Shown here: piece after piece, positions 17,741 through 25,364 of the stretch
Layout of the letters: each line of letters opens with the position of its first letter
Numbering within the stretch: the stretch's first letter is position 1
DNA from: DATKMS01 sp035541735
Lineage (GTDB): Bacteria > Desulfobacterota > Binatia > HRBIN30
Direction of reading: 5' to 3'
Length of the DNA: 64,000 nucleotides
Assembly: GCA_035541735.1 (NCBI GenBank)
Contig: DATKMS010000266.1
Location: 49,479 to 113,478 of the forward strand
Notes under the pieces: generated by a model
The model's input: only the letters and a program-made list of their open reading frames with translations
What the model was told of the DNA's origin: nothing
The model's database searches: none
Made by a program: the position numbers and the translations under genes

Positions 17741-18796
17741 TCATCCCAGGTCTTCTCGGTCGACGCCGGCAAACGCCAGGATGAAATCAGGTCCGTAGAG
17801 GCGAGCTGGCGTTTGGAATCCCACTTCGAGATCGCCGCGCAGCACGCGCCGTGCGATCGCTGCCGCAGTGATGGCGGTGAACGTGTACGCCTCGGGCGTA
17901 CGCAAGCGTGCGCACACGCGTCGGCCGGCCCCATCGTCGGCCTCGGCCACGATGACCATCGCTGAGGCGGCGCGCTCCTCCTCGCTGTGGCCCTCGGGAA
18001 GGATATCCGCCCACGTCTTCAGCCATGTCTGCCATAGCCCGGTGCTGAGCATCCCGCCGAGATAGCGGCTGGCCAGCAACATGACCTGCAGCAGCGGTGT
18101 CGCCTCGAAATACACCTCGATGTTGGGAATTCCGGTTGTGTAGTAGGCCGTTGAGACGTCGCCCCAGCTGATGTTCAAGCTCGGCCGCGGCCCGGCGCCG
18201 TAATCGAATGCGCGCGACAATGCGCCCGGCGGAACGGGGGTGATGACACCGTCTCGGCGCACGAGGACACCCTGACCCGCGTGCTCAGCCAGTGTCTTCG
18301 CCGAGCCACGTGTCGCGAATCGCAGACCGCTGAGCCCGATCGCCAGGCGCGAAGCGCTGGGCAGCCGGCGGGCGACATGCGCGGCCAGACAATCCGACGG
18401 CACCACGTCGAAGCCGGCCGCGGGCATGATCATGATCCGCCGCGCGCGCGCCTCGGCGTCGCGGCGCACGGCAGCTTCGAGGACCGGAACCTCGCCAGTG
18501 ATGTCGAGATAGTGCGCTCCGCTGCGCAAACACGCGTCGATCATTGGCCACGACGTCACCGAGAACGGTCCCGCGGCGTGCAGGACCACGTCGATGCCAC
18601 ACAGAGCGGCCGCCAGACGATCCGGCTCGGTGAGCGCCGCCACCCGGTAGTCGAGCCCGAGTGGTGCTGCCGAGGCTTCCAGCTTGGCCTGGTTGCGCCC
18701 ACACAGGACTGGGCGTAGCCCCAACTTCACGGCCGCGGCGGTGATGAGCTTGCCTGTATAGCCCGTGGCGCCGTAGATCAGTAGCGGATCGGACAC
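17741..18796 (-). CDS. Saccharopine-dehydrogenase-like NAD(P)-binding reductase
   Basis: 351-residue protein with an N-terminal Rossmann motif IYGATGYTGKLI and the family segments VVLHAAGPFS and CLRSGAHYLDITGEVPVLE, placing it with trans-acting enoyl reductases and saccharopine-dehydrogenase-like proteins. Members often reduce double bonds in polyketide or isoprenoid lipids, including GGPP-derived chains, but the substrate here is unknown. GTG start. Same strand as and 127 nt upstream of the flavoprotein, so likely part of that cluster; divergent from the acetoacetate-decarboxylase-like gene with 47 nt between. Confidence 0.8.
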   Translation of the reverse strand: MSDPLLIYGATGYTGKLITAAAVKLGLRPVLCGRNQAKLEASAAPLGLDYRVAALTEPDRLAAALCGIDVVLHAAGPFSVTSWPMIDACLRSGAHYLDITGEVPVLEAAVRRDAEARARRIMIMPAAGFDVVPSDCLAAHVARRLPSASRLAIGLSGLRFATRGSAKTLAEHAGQGVLVRRDGVITPVPPGALSRAFDYGAGPRPSLNISWGDVSTAYYTTGIPNIEVYFEATPLLQVMLLASRYLGGMLSTGLWQTWLKTWADILPEGHSEEERAASAMVIVAEADDGAGRRVCARLRTPEAYTFTAITAAAIARRVLRGDLEVGFQTPARLYGPDFILAFAGVDREDLG

Positions 18797-18843
18797 GGGT
18801 TCACTTGCGCACGCTGGCGTGCCAACTATGATGCGGCGCTTCC

Positions 18844-19629
18844 ATGGACGTGTTCCTCACGAACGCCGCCTTCCCGGGTTCGGTACTCGACGTCAACGCC
18901 GCGTCTGTGACCTTCGTCGGCCAGGCACGATTCAACGGCTGCATCGCCTTTTGCAACTGGCCGCGGCGGGACGTGGAAGCGTTGCTGCCACCGGAGCTGG
19001 AGTTAGCGGCCAACACCTCGGCGGTCCCTGACGTCCACCCGGTGGCATTCATCTTTGGCGAGCAGACGGAGGGGGCGACGATCTTCGCGGGCATTCCGTT
19101 TCCCATGGGCGTGCAATACCACGAGTTCGCCATGGCCATACCGTTCGTCAAGCACCGGTGCGGGCGCTACCTGCATATCTACATTCCCCGGATGTACTCG
19201 AGCTACTTCCCGGCAATCTGGCACGGCAACACTTACTACGGCTTCGCCAAGGAGATGGCCACCATGTGGTGGCAGGGGCCGATCTTCTTGATCACCGCGA
19301 AGAACGGTGCCCTCGTGCTACACGCTGCCGTCGAGCCAACCGGACGATGGTCTGCGGGTAGCACCTGCGAGCTGCGAAATTTCGAGGCGACGCGCGCCAT
19401 CTTCACGCTGCCGGTCGTCGGCCGCAAGTCCGACGGGACGTACGTCCGCTCCTATTTCGGCTGGGACTTCGGCGACGCGCTGGTCAGAGCAGCCGACGCC
19501 TGCGTCTCCATCGACGCCCCGCTGATCGACGGCCTCGATCCGCGTCGCTGCCACGACGTCGCATCCGGGACGTTCGAAGTGCGGGGCCTGCTTTGGAAAC
19601 TCAGCTGGCCGTTGGAGTGCCGACTTTAG
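18844..19629 (+). CDS. Acetoacetate decarboxylase (ADC)-like protein
   Basis: 261-residue protein with the ADC-type core: MGVQYHEFAMAIPFV, then the YIPRMYSSYFPAIWHGNTYY block and GFAKEMATMWW, where the Lys corresponds in position to the Schiff-base Lys region of ADC (there GFPKK). Known ADC-superfamily members decarboxylate or hydrate/aldol-condense oxo acids; the exact reaction is not deducible. ATG at 18844 is preceded by a 47-nt intergenic gap shared with the divergent reductase, so both could be driven from that gap. The 3' end overlaps the tail of a minus-strand tiny gene by 4 nt. Confidence 0.7.
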   Translation: MDVFLTNAAFPGSVLDVNAASVTFVGQARFNGCIAFCNWPRRDVEALLPPELELAANTSAVPDVHPVAFIFGEQTEGATIFAGIPFPMGVQYHEFAMAIPFVKHRCGRYLHIYIPRMYSSYFPAIWHGNTYYGFAKEMATMWWQGPIFLITAKNGALVLHAAVEPTGRWSAGSTCELRNFEATRAIFTLPVVGRKSDGTYVRSYFGWDFGDALVRAADACVSIDAPLIDGLDPRRCHDVASGTFEVRGLLWKLSWPLECRL

Positions 19630-19730
19630 GTGCTGCCGTGCTGCCGATGGTCATGAAGACTGACTTCGCGGACGACGAGGACCAGACCGACGACCAAGAT
19701 GGCAAGCGCGATCACTGGTGCCCAGGACAT
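19626..19730 (-). CDS. Tiny single-span membrane protein
   Basis: 34-residue peptide, essentially one transmembrane helix (SWAPVIALAILVVGLVLVVR) followed by a short His-rich tail. The ATG shares its A with the TGA stop of the 75-residue gene upstream (TGATG), the arrangement of translational coupling. It is too short for most gene callers. I recall similar two-gene pairs in unrelated proteobacteria, but no function is known to me. Confidence 0.6.
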   Translation of the reverse strand: MSWAPVIALAILVVGLVLVVREVSLHDHRQHGST

Positions 19731-19957
19731 CACAACAGCTCCAATTCCCTGATGCGACGATATGCTAACCGGTTGATCCACACAACCCCGGCGGTGACAA
19801 TGGCCACGGCGAAGAGGGCGCCCCAAACAAGGACGCGATTGGGACTGCCGAAGTTCTGCGCAACCCATGCCACAAGCGAAACATCAACGGCAACCAAGAC
19901 GCCGAAGACGACCTTGAGCCACGCGAGGTCTTCCTTGATGCCCTCAGCCTTTGACAT
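19730..19957 (-). CDS. Small two-span membrane protein
   Basis: 75 residues: an N-terminal amphipathic segment (SKAEGIKEDLAWLKVVFGVL leads into helix 1), two transmembrane helices around residues 14-36 and 42-61, and a charged tail RLAYRRIREL. The pattern is one I recognise as a widespread uncharacterised family often found near mobile or restriction-modification genes. It is coupled to the 34-residue gene below it. The 100 nt upstream is notably AT-rich relative to the surroundings, consistent with its own promoter or recent arrival. Confidence 0.75.
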   Translation of the reverse strand: MSKAEGIKEDLAWLKVVFGVLVAVDVSLVAWVAQNFGSPNRVLVWGALFAVAIVTAGVVWINRLAYRRIRELELL

Positions 19958-20070
19958 GAGCTGGCCGCCAGACAGTGAATGATATTACATGTCAACACGC
20001 TTGTGATAATGAACTACATACAACAGATATTCTGCATATATTCAAGATGCCGCGGCATGTCAGGCGGGGA
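19958..20070 (-). promoter_or_regulatory. AT-rich upstream region of the small membrane gene pair
   Basis: This stretch is visibly AT-rich in an otherwise GC-rich window (for example 19979-20045). On the minus strand it contains a perfect TTGACA hexamer about 45 nt before the ATG at 19957, but no convincing -10 box 17 nt further on; a weaker TTGAAT/TGTATG pair occurs upstream. I read it as a probable promoter/regulatory patch without assigning a start site. Confidence 0.35.
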
Positions 20071-20107
20071 TTGGCTGCCACTTCCTTGCTAGGTGAACGC
20101 ATTGACG

Positions 20108-20761
20108 TCAAGGCCGCCGGGAAAACCGCTCCGCGGGGCTGCCTGCGCTCGCATCACATGGTCGGGTTCCCCACCCGCACCAGCAGCTTGCCGCAGCTCC
20201 GAACACTAACCCGAACAGCAGTCCCAGTACTGCGCCGCCAAGAACATCTGTCGGGTAGTGCACGCCAAGGTAAATCCGAGAGTATCCAACCAGCGCGGCG
20301 AGAAAAAAGAGCGGTATCGCCAGCCTTCGAAAGTACACGGCAAAGAAAGCCGCCAGGGCAAAGGCGTTGGTGGCGTGGTTGGAAGGAAAGGAGAACGTGT
20401 CGGAGCAGCCAACCAGTAGCCGCACGCCTTGCAATGCCTGACACGGTCGCGGCCGCTGAAAATGATTCCGCAGGACGGTCGCGCTGGCGTCGGCGCAGAT
20501 GACTGCAAGGACGGCGCAGAGGACAACAACCCGGCTTCGGCGTCCACCCTTGACAAGGAGATATATGGCTACCGGCGTTGCGGGCACGACGAAGTTCCAC
20601 TTGTCGCTCACAAACGGCATCAACACGTCCAACAGGACATGCCGGAGGCCGCTGTTGATCAGGACGAAGGCGGCCCGATCCATTTGCCCAACCACATCTG
20701 CGAAGTGGTTCAATATGCCGTCCTGCTTGGCGTGCTCGAAAGGCCTTTGTAGCGCACGCAT
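20108..20761 (-). CDS. PAP2-family membrane phosphatase
   Basis: 217-residue, multi-span protein with the three PAP2 phosphatase motifs: LRNHFQRPRPC (motif 1), SFPSNHATNAFA (motif 2, PSNH instead of PSGH) and SRIYLGVHYPTDVLGG (motif 3, SRx5Hx3D). Such enzymes remove phosphate from undecaprenyl diphosphate, phosphatidic acid or lipid A. Its 5' end overlaps the end of the GT39 gene by 52 nt on the same strand, which suggests coupling and a role in undecaprenyl-phosphate recycling or lipid A modification within the glycan island. Confidence 0.85.
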   Translation of the reverse strand: MRALQRPFEHAKQDGILNHFADVVGQMDRAAFVLINSGLRHVLLDVLMPFVSDKWNFVVPATPVAIYLLVKGGRRSRVVVLCAVLAVICADASATVLRNHFQRPRPCQALQGVRLLVGCSDTFSFPSNHATNAFALAAFFAVYFRRLAIPLFFLAALVGYSRIYLGVHYPTDVLGGAVLGLLFGLVFGAAASCWCGWGTRPCDASAGSPAERFSRRP

Positions 20762-22296
20762 CTGAAGATCGAGAAAGTCTGCCCCGGCTGCCCGAGGTGT
20801 GCGGTTTCGACGACCAGCACCTTGTGCAACGCCTCACAGGCCTCTTGCACCGGGCGCGGCGCACCCCAATCGCCGTACGTAACGAACAAGCCGTTGCGCC
20901 CGCGCAGCCGGTCGAGCCCTCCCCAGATGTCGTACTGGTTCATCCGCCTGCCGGCGTCGACGTTATACACGCGCGGCTCGCCGGGGACATAGAAGGCCAA
21001 CTCGCTGGCGATCTGGTAGTGATCGCTGAACAGGAAGAGGTTGCCATCGCTCGCCTGCAGCCGCGCGCCGACCGCCAGCCCCAATGCTCTCCACCCGTCC
21101 AAGCGCCGCGTCAGGTCGACGCGCGGCGGAAGGGCGAGCCCGATGTGGCGGGGCAGTCCCGGAAAATGCGCCAGCGCAAGCATCCCAAACCCCGGAAGCA
21201 GGGTAATGACAATCCAGTTTATTGCCGCGCGTGGCGCCCGCGTGAGCTGTTCATCCCACAACGCCGCCACGGCGACCATCGCCGTGACGTACGCGGGCGC
21301 CGCCCAGTTGCCTTCGACCTTCTCGTACACACTCCAGAGCAAGAAGAGCGCGAGCGGTGGCGCGGCGAGCAGGAACGGGAACAGATACTCGTCCCTCCGT
21401 TCCCGGAGACCGCGCTGCCCGAACGTGATCAGTGCCACGACCAATGCGACGAAGAGGACGGGAGATGCCACGCCCAATTGAGAGCCGAGGAATTCGACGA
21501 ACGTCTTTGCCGCAAAGTGTGTTTCGTCCTCCGAGCTTGCGGACGTCAGCCCGGCGAGCGCCCCGACGTGCCGAAACGACACCCACTCGTGCTGCGCGTT
21601 CCAGACAACGATCGGTATGCAGAGCACGCAGGCGATGGAGAGCGCGACGTAGGGCGCTGGTTCTCTCAAGCGGCGGCGTGCCGCGGGCGAAATCAACAGA
21701 TACGCTCCAATGCACGGGACCATGAGCAGCATCGTGTACTTGCTCAGCATCCCAAGACCGAGCGCCACGCCGGAGACGCACCACCACACGAGCCGGGTTT
21801 GTGCGGCAGGGCTCCGACTTGCCTTCCAGGTGGCGTACGCTGCTAGCGTCCAAAAGAAGACCATGGGCGCATCGATAGTCATGAGGATGGAACCGGCGGC
21901 AAACAGCGGGTTGACGCTGCAGGCGAGGACGGCCAGGAATCCCGCCCGCGTGCTTGCGAAGAGGTCACGTGCCAGGAGGTACACGAGCAGGCCCACGCCG
22001 AACGACAGCAACACCGCCGGAAGACGGACGAAGAAATCCGTCCTTGCACCCCAGTGGGTAGACGCCGCGATCAGGTAGGCCACCATGGGCCCCTTGCTGT
22101 AATAGCTCCAATCGAGCCGGCGCGACCACTCCCAATAGTGCGCTTCGTCCGGAGCCAGATCGAGAACGCCCGTTGCGATGTAGCACAGGCGAAATGCCGT
22201 GGCGGCGATGAGCAGTAGAACCGTCAAAGGCAAGTAGCGCGTCGGCTGCTGCAGGCCCGGGGCCGGCAGCCGATCCGCCGGCTGGTTCTCAAGCAT
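20710..22296 (-). CDS. Glycosyltransferase family 39 (ArnT/PMT-like)
   Basis: 528-residue polytopic membrane protein that transfers a sugar from a polyprenyl phosphate donor on the periplasmic side. The first loop has LAPDEAHYWEWSRRLDWSYY, with the catalytic Asp-Glu pair typical of PMT_2/GT39, followed by GPMVAYLIA and about eleven hydrophobic spans. A soluble C-terminal domain follows the last span. ATG at 22296 is chosen because the upstream in-frame extension overlaps the preceding gene by 280 nt and is not protein-like. Start overlaps the stop of the GT4 gene by 8 nt. Confidence 0.85.
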   Translation of the reverse strand: MLENQPADRLPAPGLQQPTRYLPLTVLLLIAATAFRLCYIATGVLDLAPDEAHYWEWSRRLDWSYYSKGPMVAYLIAASTHWGARTDFFVRLPAVLLSFGVGLLVYLLARDLFASTRAGFLAVLACSVNPLFAAGSILMTIDAPMVFFWTLAAYATWKASRSPAAQTRLVWWCVSGVALGLGMLSKYTMLLMVPCIGAYLLISPAARRRLREPAPYVALSIACVLCIPIVVWNAQHEWVSFRHVGALAGLTSASSEDETHFAAKTFVEFLGSQLGVASPVLFVALVVALITFGQRGLRERRDEYLFPFLLAAPPLALFLLWSVYEKVEGNWAAPAYVTAMVAVAALWDEQLTRAPRAAINWIVITLLPGFGMLALAHFPGLPRHIGLALPPRVDLTRRLDGWRALGLAVGARLQASDGNLFLFSDHYQIASELAFYVPGEPRVYNVDAGRRMNQYDIWGGLDRLRGRNGLFVTYGDWGAPRPVQEACEALHKVLVVETAHLGQPGQTFSIFRCVRYKGLSSTPSRTAY

Positions 22297-23386
22297 GGAG
22301 CGCAACGGGTGGCCGCCGTGCGGCGAGCGACAATGCGGCTTCGATGCGCGGCACCTGCACTTCGGGAGAGAACCGCTGGCGCACTCGCTGCTGAGCCGCT
22401 TGCCCGAATCGGTGCCGCAGCGGCGCGTCGCACAACAAGCCAATGAGCGCGTCGGCCAGAGCAGGGGCGTCCGCCGGCGGCACCAGCATACCCGTTTCAC
22501 CCGCGCTGACGCATTCTGGTACCCCTCCAACCGCCGTAGCGACCACCGGGAGGCCGGCTGCCATGGCTTCTGCAACCACCAGCGGGAAGTTCTCTTCGAG
22601 CGACGGCAGCACGAAGACGTCCAACGCCTTCATGATGTCCGCAACATCGGTGCGCTGGCCCGCCCAGATGATCATCGCGGCAACGGCGAGCCGGTCGGCT
22701 TCGCGTTCGAGAGCGGCTCGATACGCGGTCGGGCTGCTACCGACGACCAACAGTCGCGTGGCGGGCAGCGCAGAGCGAATCTTCGGCAAAGCGCGGACCA
22801 GGTGGATCAGGCCTTTGTCGGGGATGACGTCTCCGATCGAGCCAATGAGCGGAGACGCGGCGGGAATATTGAACGCCACCCGCATGCGCGTAGGCGTGTC
22901 TTCGTCCGCTGCGGCGAAGCGTCCATAGTCGACGAAGTTGTGGACGACGTCCAACCGCGTCCGCCGCACGAGGTTGCATGTGCGGTGAAAGCGGCCGGTG
23001 GCTTCGGAGACGGCGATGACCCGGTCATTGCACATCCAGTGCAACTGGATGTGCCGGCTGTGCGCGGTTGCCACGCAGGGCACGCCGCTGAGCCAGCGCA
23101 GTAGGACACCGAAGAAGTGTGCGCGGCTCATGTGCGTGTGCAGGACATCGATACCTTGCGCGTGCGCGACGGCGGCGAGCCGCCGCACTTCGTCGGGCGG
23201 CCAGCGATGCAGGTCTGACTCGACGATATCGACGGGTGCGCCACGCAGCTGCGTCGCAATCCACGCGCCGGGGCGGCAGACCAGCGTTACCTGATGCCCG
23301 CGCTGCGCCAGTTCGCGCGTCAGCAGCAGGCAATGGACAACGGCACCGTTGACGTCGGCGCCGGAGACGATCTCCATGATCTTCAT
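22289..23386 (-). CDS. GT4-family glycosyltransferase
   Basis: 365-residue GT-B enzyme. N-terminus MKIMEIVSGADVNGAVVHC is the acceptor Rossmann strand; IGSIGDVIPDKGLIHLV marks the second domain; the donor-site EX7E is in LPSLEENFPLVVAEAMAAGLPVVA (quoted in two parts, Glu-Glu to Glu). It probably adds a hexose during polysaccharide or glycolipid assembly in the cytoplasm. It is the upstream gene of a minus-strand unit with GT39 and PAP2, each overlapping the next. Confidence 0.85.
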   Translation of the reverse strand: MKIMEIVSGADVNGAVVHCLLLTRELAQRGHQVTLVCRPGAWIATQLRGAPVDIVESDLHRWPPDEVRRLAAVAHAQGIDVLHTHMSRAHFFGVLLRWLSGVPCVATAHSRHIQLHWMCNDRVIAVSEATGRFHRTCNLVRRTRLDVVHNFVDYGRFAAADEDTPTRMRVAFNIPAASPLIGSIGDVIPDKGLIHLVRALPKIRSALPATRLLVVGSSPTAYRAALEREADRLAVAAMIIWAGQRTDVADIMKALDVFVLPSLEENFPLVVAEAMAAGLPVVATAVGGVPECVSAGETGMLVPPADAPALADALIGLLCDAPLRHRFGQAAQQRVRQRFSPEVQVPRIEAALSLAARRPPVALHA

Positions 23387-23688
23387 CGCCGTTCCTGCGG
23401 CTGGCCACCCACGCTTCGCTTCGTGCCGATCATATGAAGCATCACTGGTAGGTGGAGATAGCGGTAGTCGAAGATGAAAGGAAACACCCGCAAGCGGCGA
23501 ACTTGCGCTTGACCAGGTCGAGCTGATTGACATCACCCATCCGCGTCACCTGATCGGGCAATGGCGTGGTTCCAGCCGCTTGGCATAGTTGCAAGCGCTG
23601 AGGATCGCCACGGTGCTCGCAATCACCAGCAGGAGTCAGCTGGCGACGCGGCTGTGAACTGTTTCGCATGCGCATGTGATGCTGCACG
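23387..23688. other. Intergenic stretch, no recognisable gene
   Basis: About 300 nt between the GT4 gene start and the decayed membrane-protein gene. Neither strand has a protein-like frame. It may hold the promoter of the minus-strand glycan unit and the last traces of the pseudogene, but I see no clear signal. Confidence 0.4.
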
Positions 23689-24226
23689 CTATGGATCCGT
23701 GCCATCTCGGTCTTGCGTGAAGTCGTAGATGAAGAAGGTGGCAGTTCGGTCGACGGGTCGACGCTCACGCAGATATGCCACGGCGTGTCGCTGCGCGTCT
23801 GACATTTCGACCCCGTAGGAGGAAGACCAGCAGCAGCCCGTAGCCGACGATCTGCCGCAGATCTCGGCCGAAGGGTTTGAGCAGCGCCAGGCGCGCGCCG
23901 TGCATCCCCCACCGCCGCCTCCGCCGACTAGACGGGTGACCTCCACTGCCAGCCGGCACAGCGGGCCGTACACCAGACCCGACGCCTTGGCGAGTACCGT
24001 GGCCGCGTACCACAGGGTTGGAACACCCACCCGGTGCAGCCAGCTGCGATGACGCCACCAAGTTGCCGTCGTCGATGAAGTCGAACGGTGTCGTCAGGCT
24101 CGGCAGATAGAGGCTGACGAGTACGCATCCCCAGACGCTCGCCCACCACCACGGCCGCACACCGGTGGCGTTGCGCAGACGATGTTGGTTCGACTTCACC
24201 GCGTCGAATCCTCTCCTGGGTTGCAC
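23689..24226 (-). pseudogene. Decayed polytopic membrane glycosyltransferase-like gene
   Basis: Protein-like segments occur in alternating minus-strand frames. From 24226 down, one frame reads WWWASVWGCVLVSLYLPSLT and PFDFIDDGNLV (an N-terminal helix plus acidic loop typical of GT39/O-mannosyltransferase-like proteins); after an apparent deletion a second frame reads LWYAATVLAKASGLVYGPLC; the first frame resumes with RQIVGYGLLLVFLLRG; the second ends in a DAQRHAVAYLRE-type periplasmic segment. A full gene would be about 1.5-1.8 kb, so most of the middle is gone and at least two frame changes remain. Confidence 0.5.
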
Positions 24227-24274
24227 GACGCCGTAGCAGATCCGCGGTCTGCAATGATAGAGGCTGCCCTCGAG

Positions 24275-25249
24275 ATGAAGGCCTCGAGAATCGTCGTCCT
24301 CGTGGGCGCGCTCCTGATTTCCGGCATGCTGACATGCACGCTGACGCTGGGAGGAATTCCCATCGTATCGAGACCACGGACGTGGTCGATTGGTATCTAC
24401 ACGGGGCCGTCGTTTCGCGCGCTGGCTCCATCCAATACCGTCATCAACCCGGTGTTGTCCGCGGCCGACGTGACCGACGTGCCCGCCAAGTTCGTCGCCG
24501 ACCCGTTCATGATCAAGAGGGACTCAACCTGGTACATGTTCTTCGAAGTTCTCCATGCGCGGACGGGGAAAGGCGTGATCGCCGTTGCGTCGAGCACGGA
24601 TGGATACCACTGGTTGTATCGCGGGGTCGTGCTCGAGGAGCCGTTCCATTTGTCCTACCCCTACGTGTTCGCATTTCGCGATGAGTACTACATGATTCCG
24701 GAAAGCGGTCAGGCACAATCGGTGCGTCTCTACAAGGCGGCGGAGTTTCCGACGCGATGGGTAATGGCTGCGACGCTGCTGACTGGAAGAGCCTATGCGG
24801 ATTCTTCGCTCGTTGAGTATGGCGGCAAGTGGTGGCTTTTCACCGACCCGAACTCCTTGGCGAATGATAGGCTCAGCCTCTATGTCGCGGACCACCTCGA
24901 GGGGCCCTGGAGCGAGCACCCGCGCAGCCCCATCGTCAGCGGCGACCCCCACAGTGCCCGACCGGCCGGCCGCGTGGTGGTATCTGAGGGGAAGCTCTTC
25001 CGATTCGCCCAGGACGACGCCCCGACCTACGGGATCCAGGTCTGGGCGTTCGAGGTCACGGAGCTTACGACCGTTCGCTACAGCGAACAACGCCTCGGTG
25101 AGGCAGCGATACTCGGACCGGGCAGCGCTGTCTGGAACGAGAAGGGGATGCATCACCTCGACCCGCACCAGGTCGGTGACGACATATGGATCGCCTGCGT
25201 CGATGGCTGGCAGAAACATGTGGCGTTCGGGTTGTACTACTGGCGCTAG
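24275..25249 (+). CDS. Membrane-anchored five-blade beta-propeller protein (GH43-like / GIPC-transferase N-terminal-like)
   Basis: 324 residues with an N-terminal signal anchor (IVVLVGALLISGML) and a propeller region with repeated strands such as ADPFMIKRDSTWYMFFEV, GVIAVASSTDGYHWLYRG, SYPYVFAFRDEYYMIPES, and VEYGGKWWLFTD. The PDGYHW/ADPF pattern is that of the glucosamine inositolphosphorylceramide transferase N-terminal domain and related GH43-fold proteins in bacterial sugar clusters. It may act in glycan modification at the membrane. ATG 24254 is an alternative start. The only plus-strand gene between two minus-strand glycan units. Confidence 0.7.
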   Translation: MKASRIVVLVGALLISGMLTCTLTLGGIPIVSRPRTWSIGIYTGPSFRALAPSNTVINPVLSAADVTDVPAKFVADPFMIKRDSTWYMFFEVLHARTGKGVIAVASSTDGYHWLYRGVVLEEPFHLSYPYVFAFRDEYYMIPESGQAQSVRLYKAAEFPTRWVMAATLLTGRAYADSSLVEYGGKWWLFTDPNSLANDRLSLYVADHLEGPWSEHPRSPIVSGDPHSARPAGRVVVSEGKLFRFAQDDAPTYGIQVWAFEVTELTTVRYSEQRLGEAAILGPGSAVWNEKGMHHLDPHQVGDDIWIACVDGWQKHVAFGLYYWR

Positions 25250-25364
25250 GCGTGCAGCCGCAGGCGCGCCAAAGGCCGCCACCGCTCCACGTGCTAGCGC
25301 GCGCTAGTCCGATCTAGCCCCTGCTCAGCTAAGCCTGCAGCCGTACGCGTGCGCCAAAGCAGTT

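Noticed and set aside
20797..21846. Long plus-strand frame (349 codons) within the GT39 gene
   Set aside because: It is antisense to a convincing polytopic membrane protein and its translation is Arg/Gln/His-rich with no motif.
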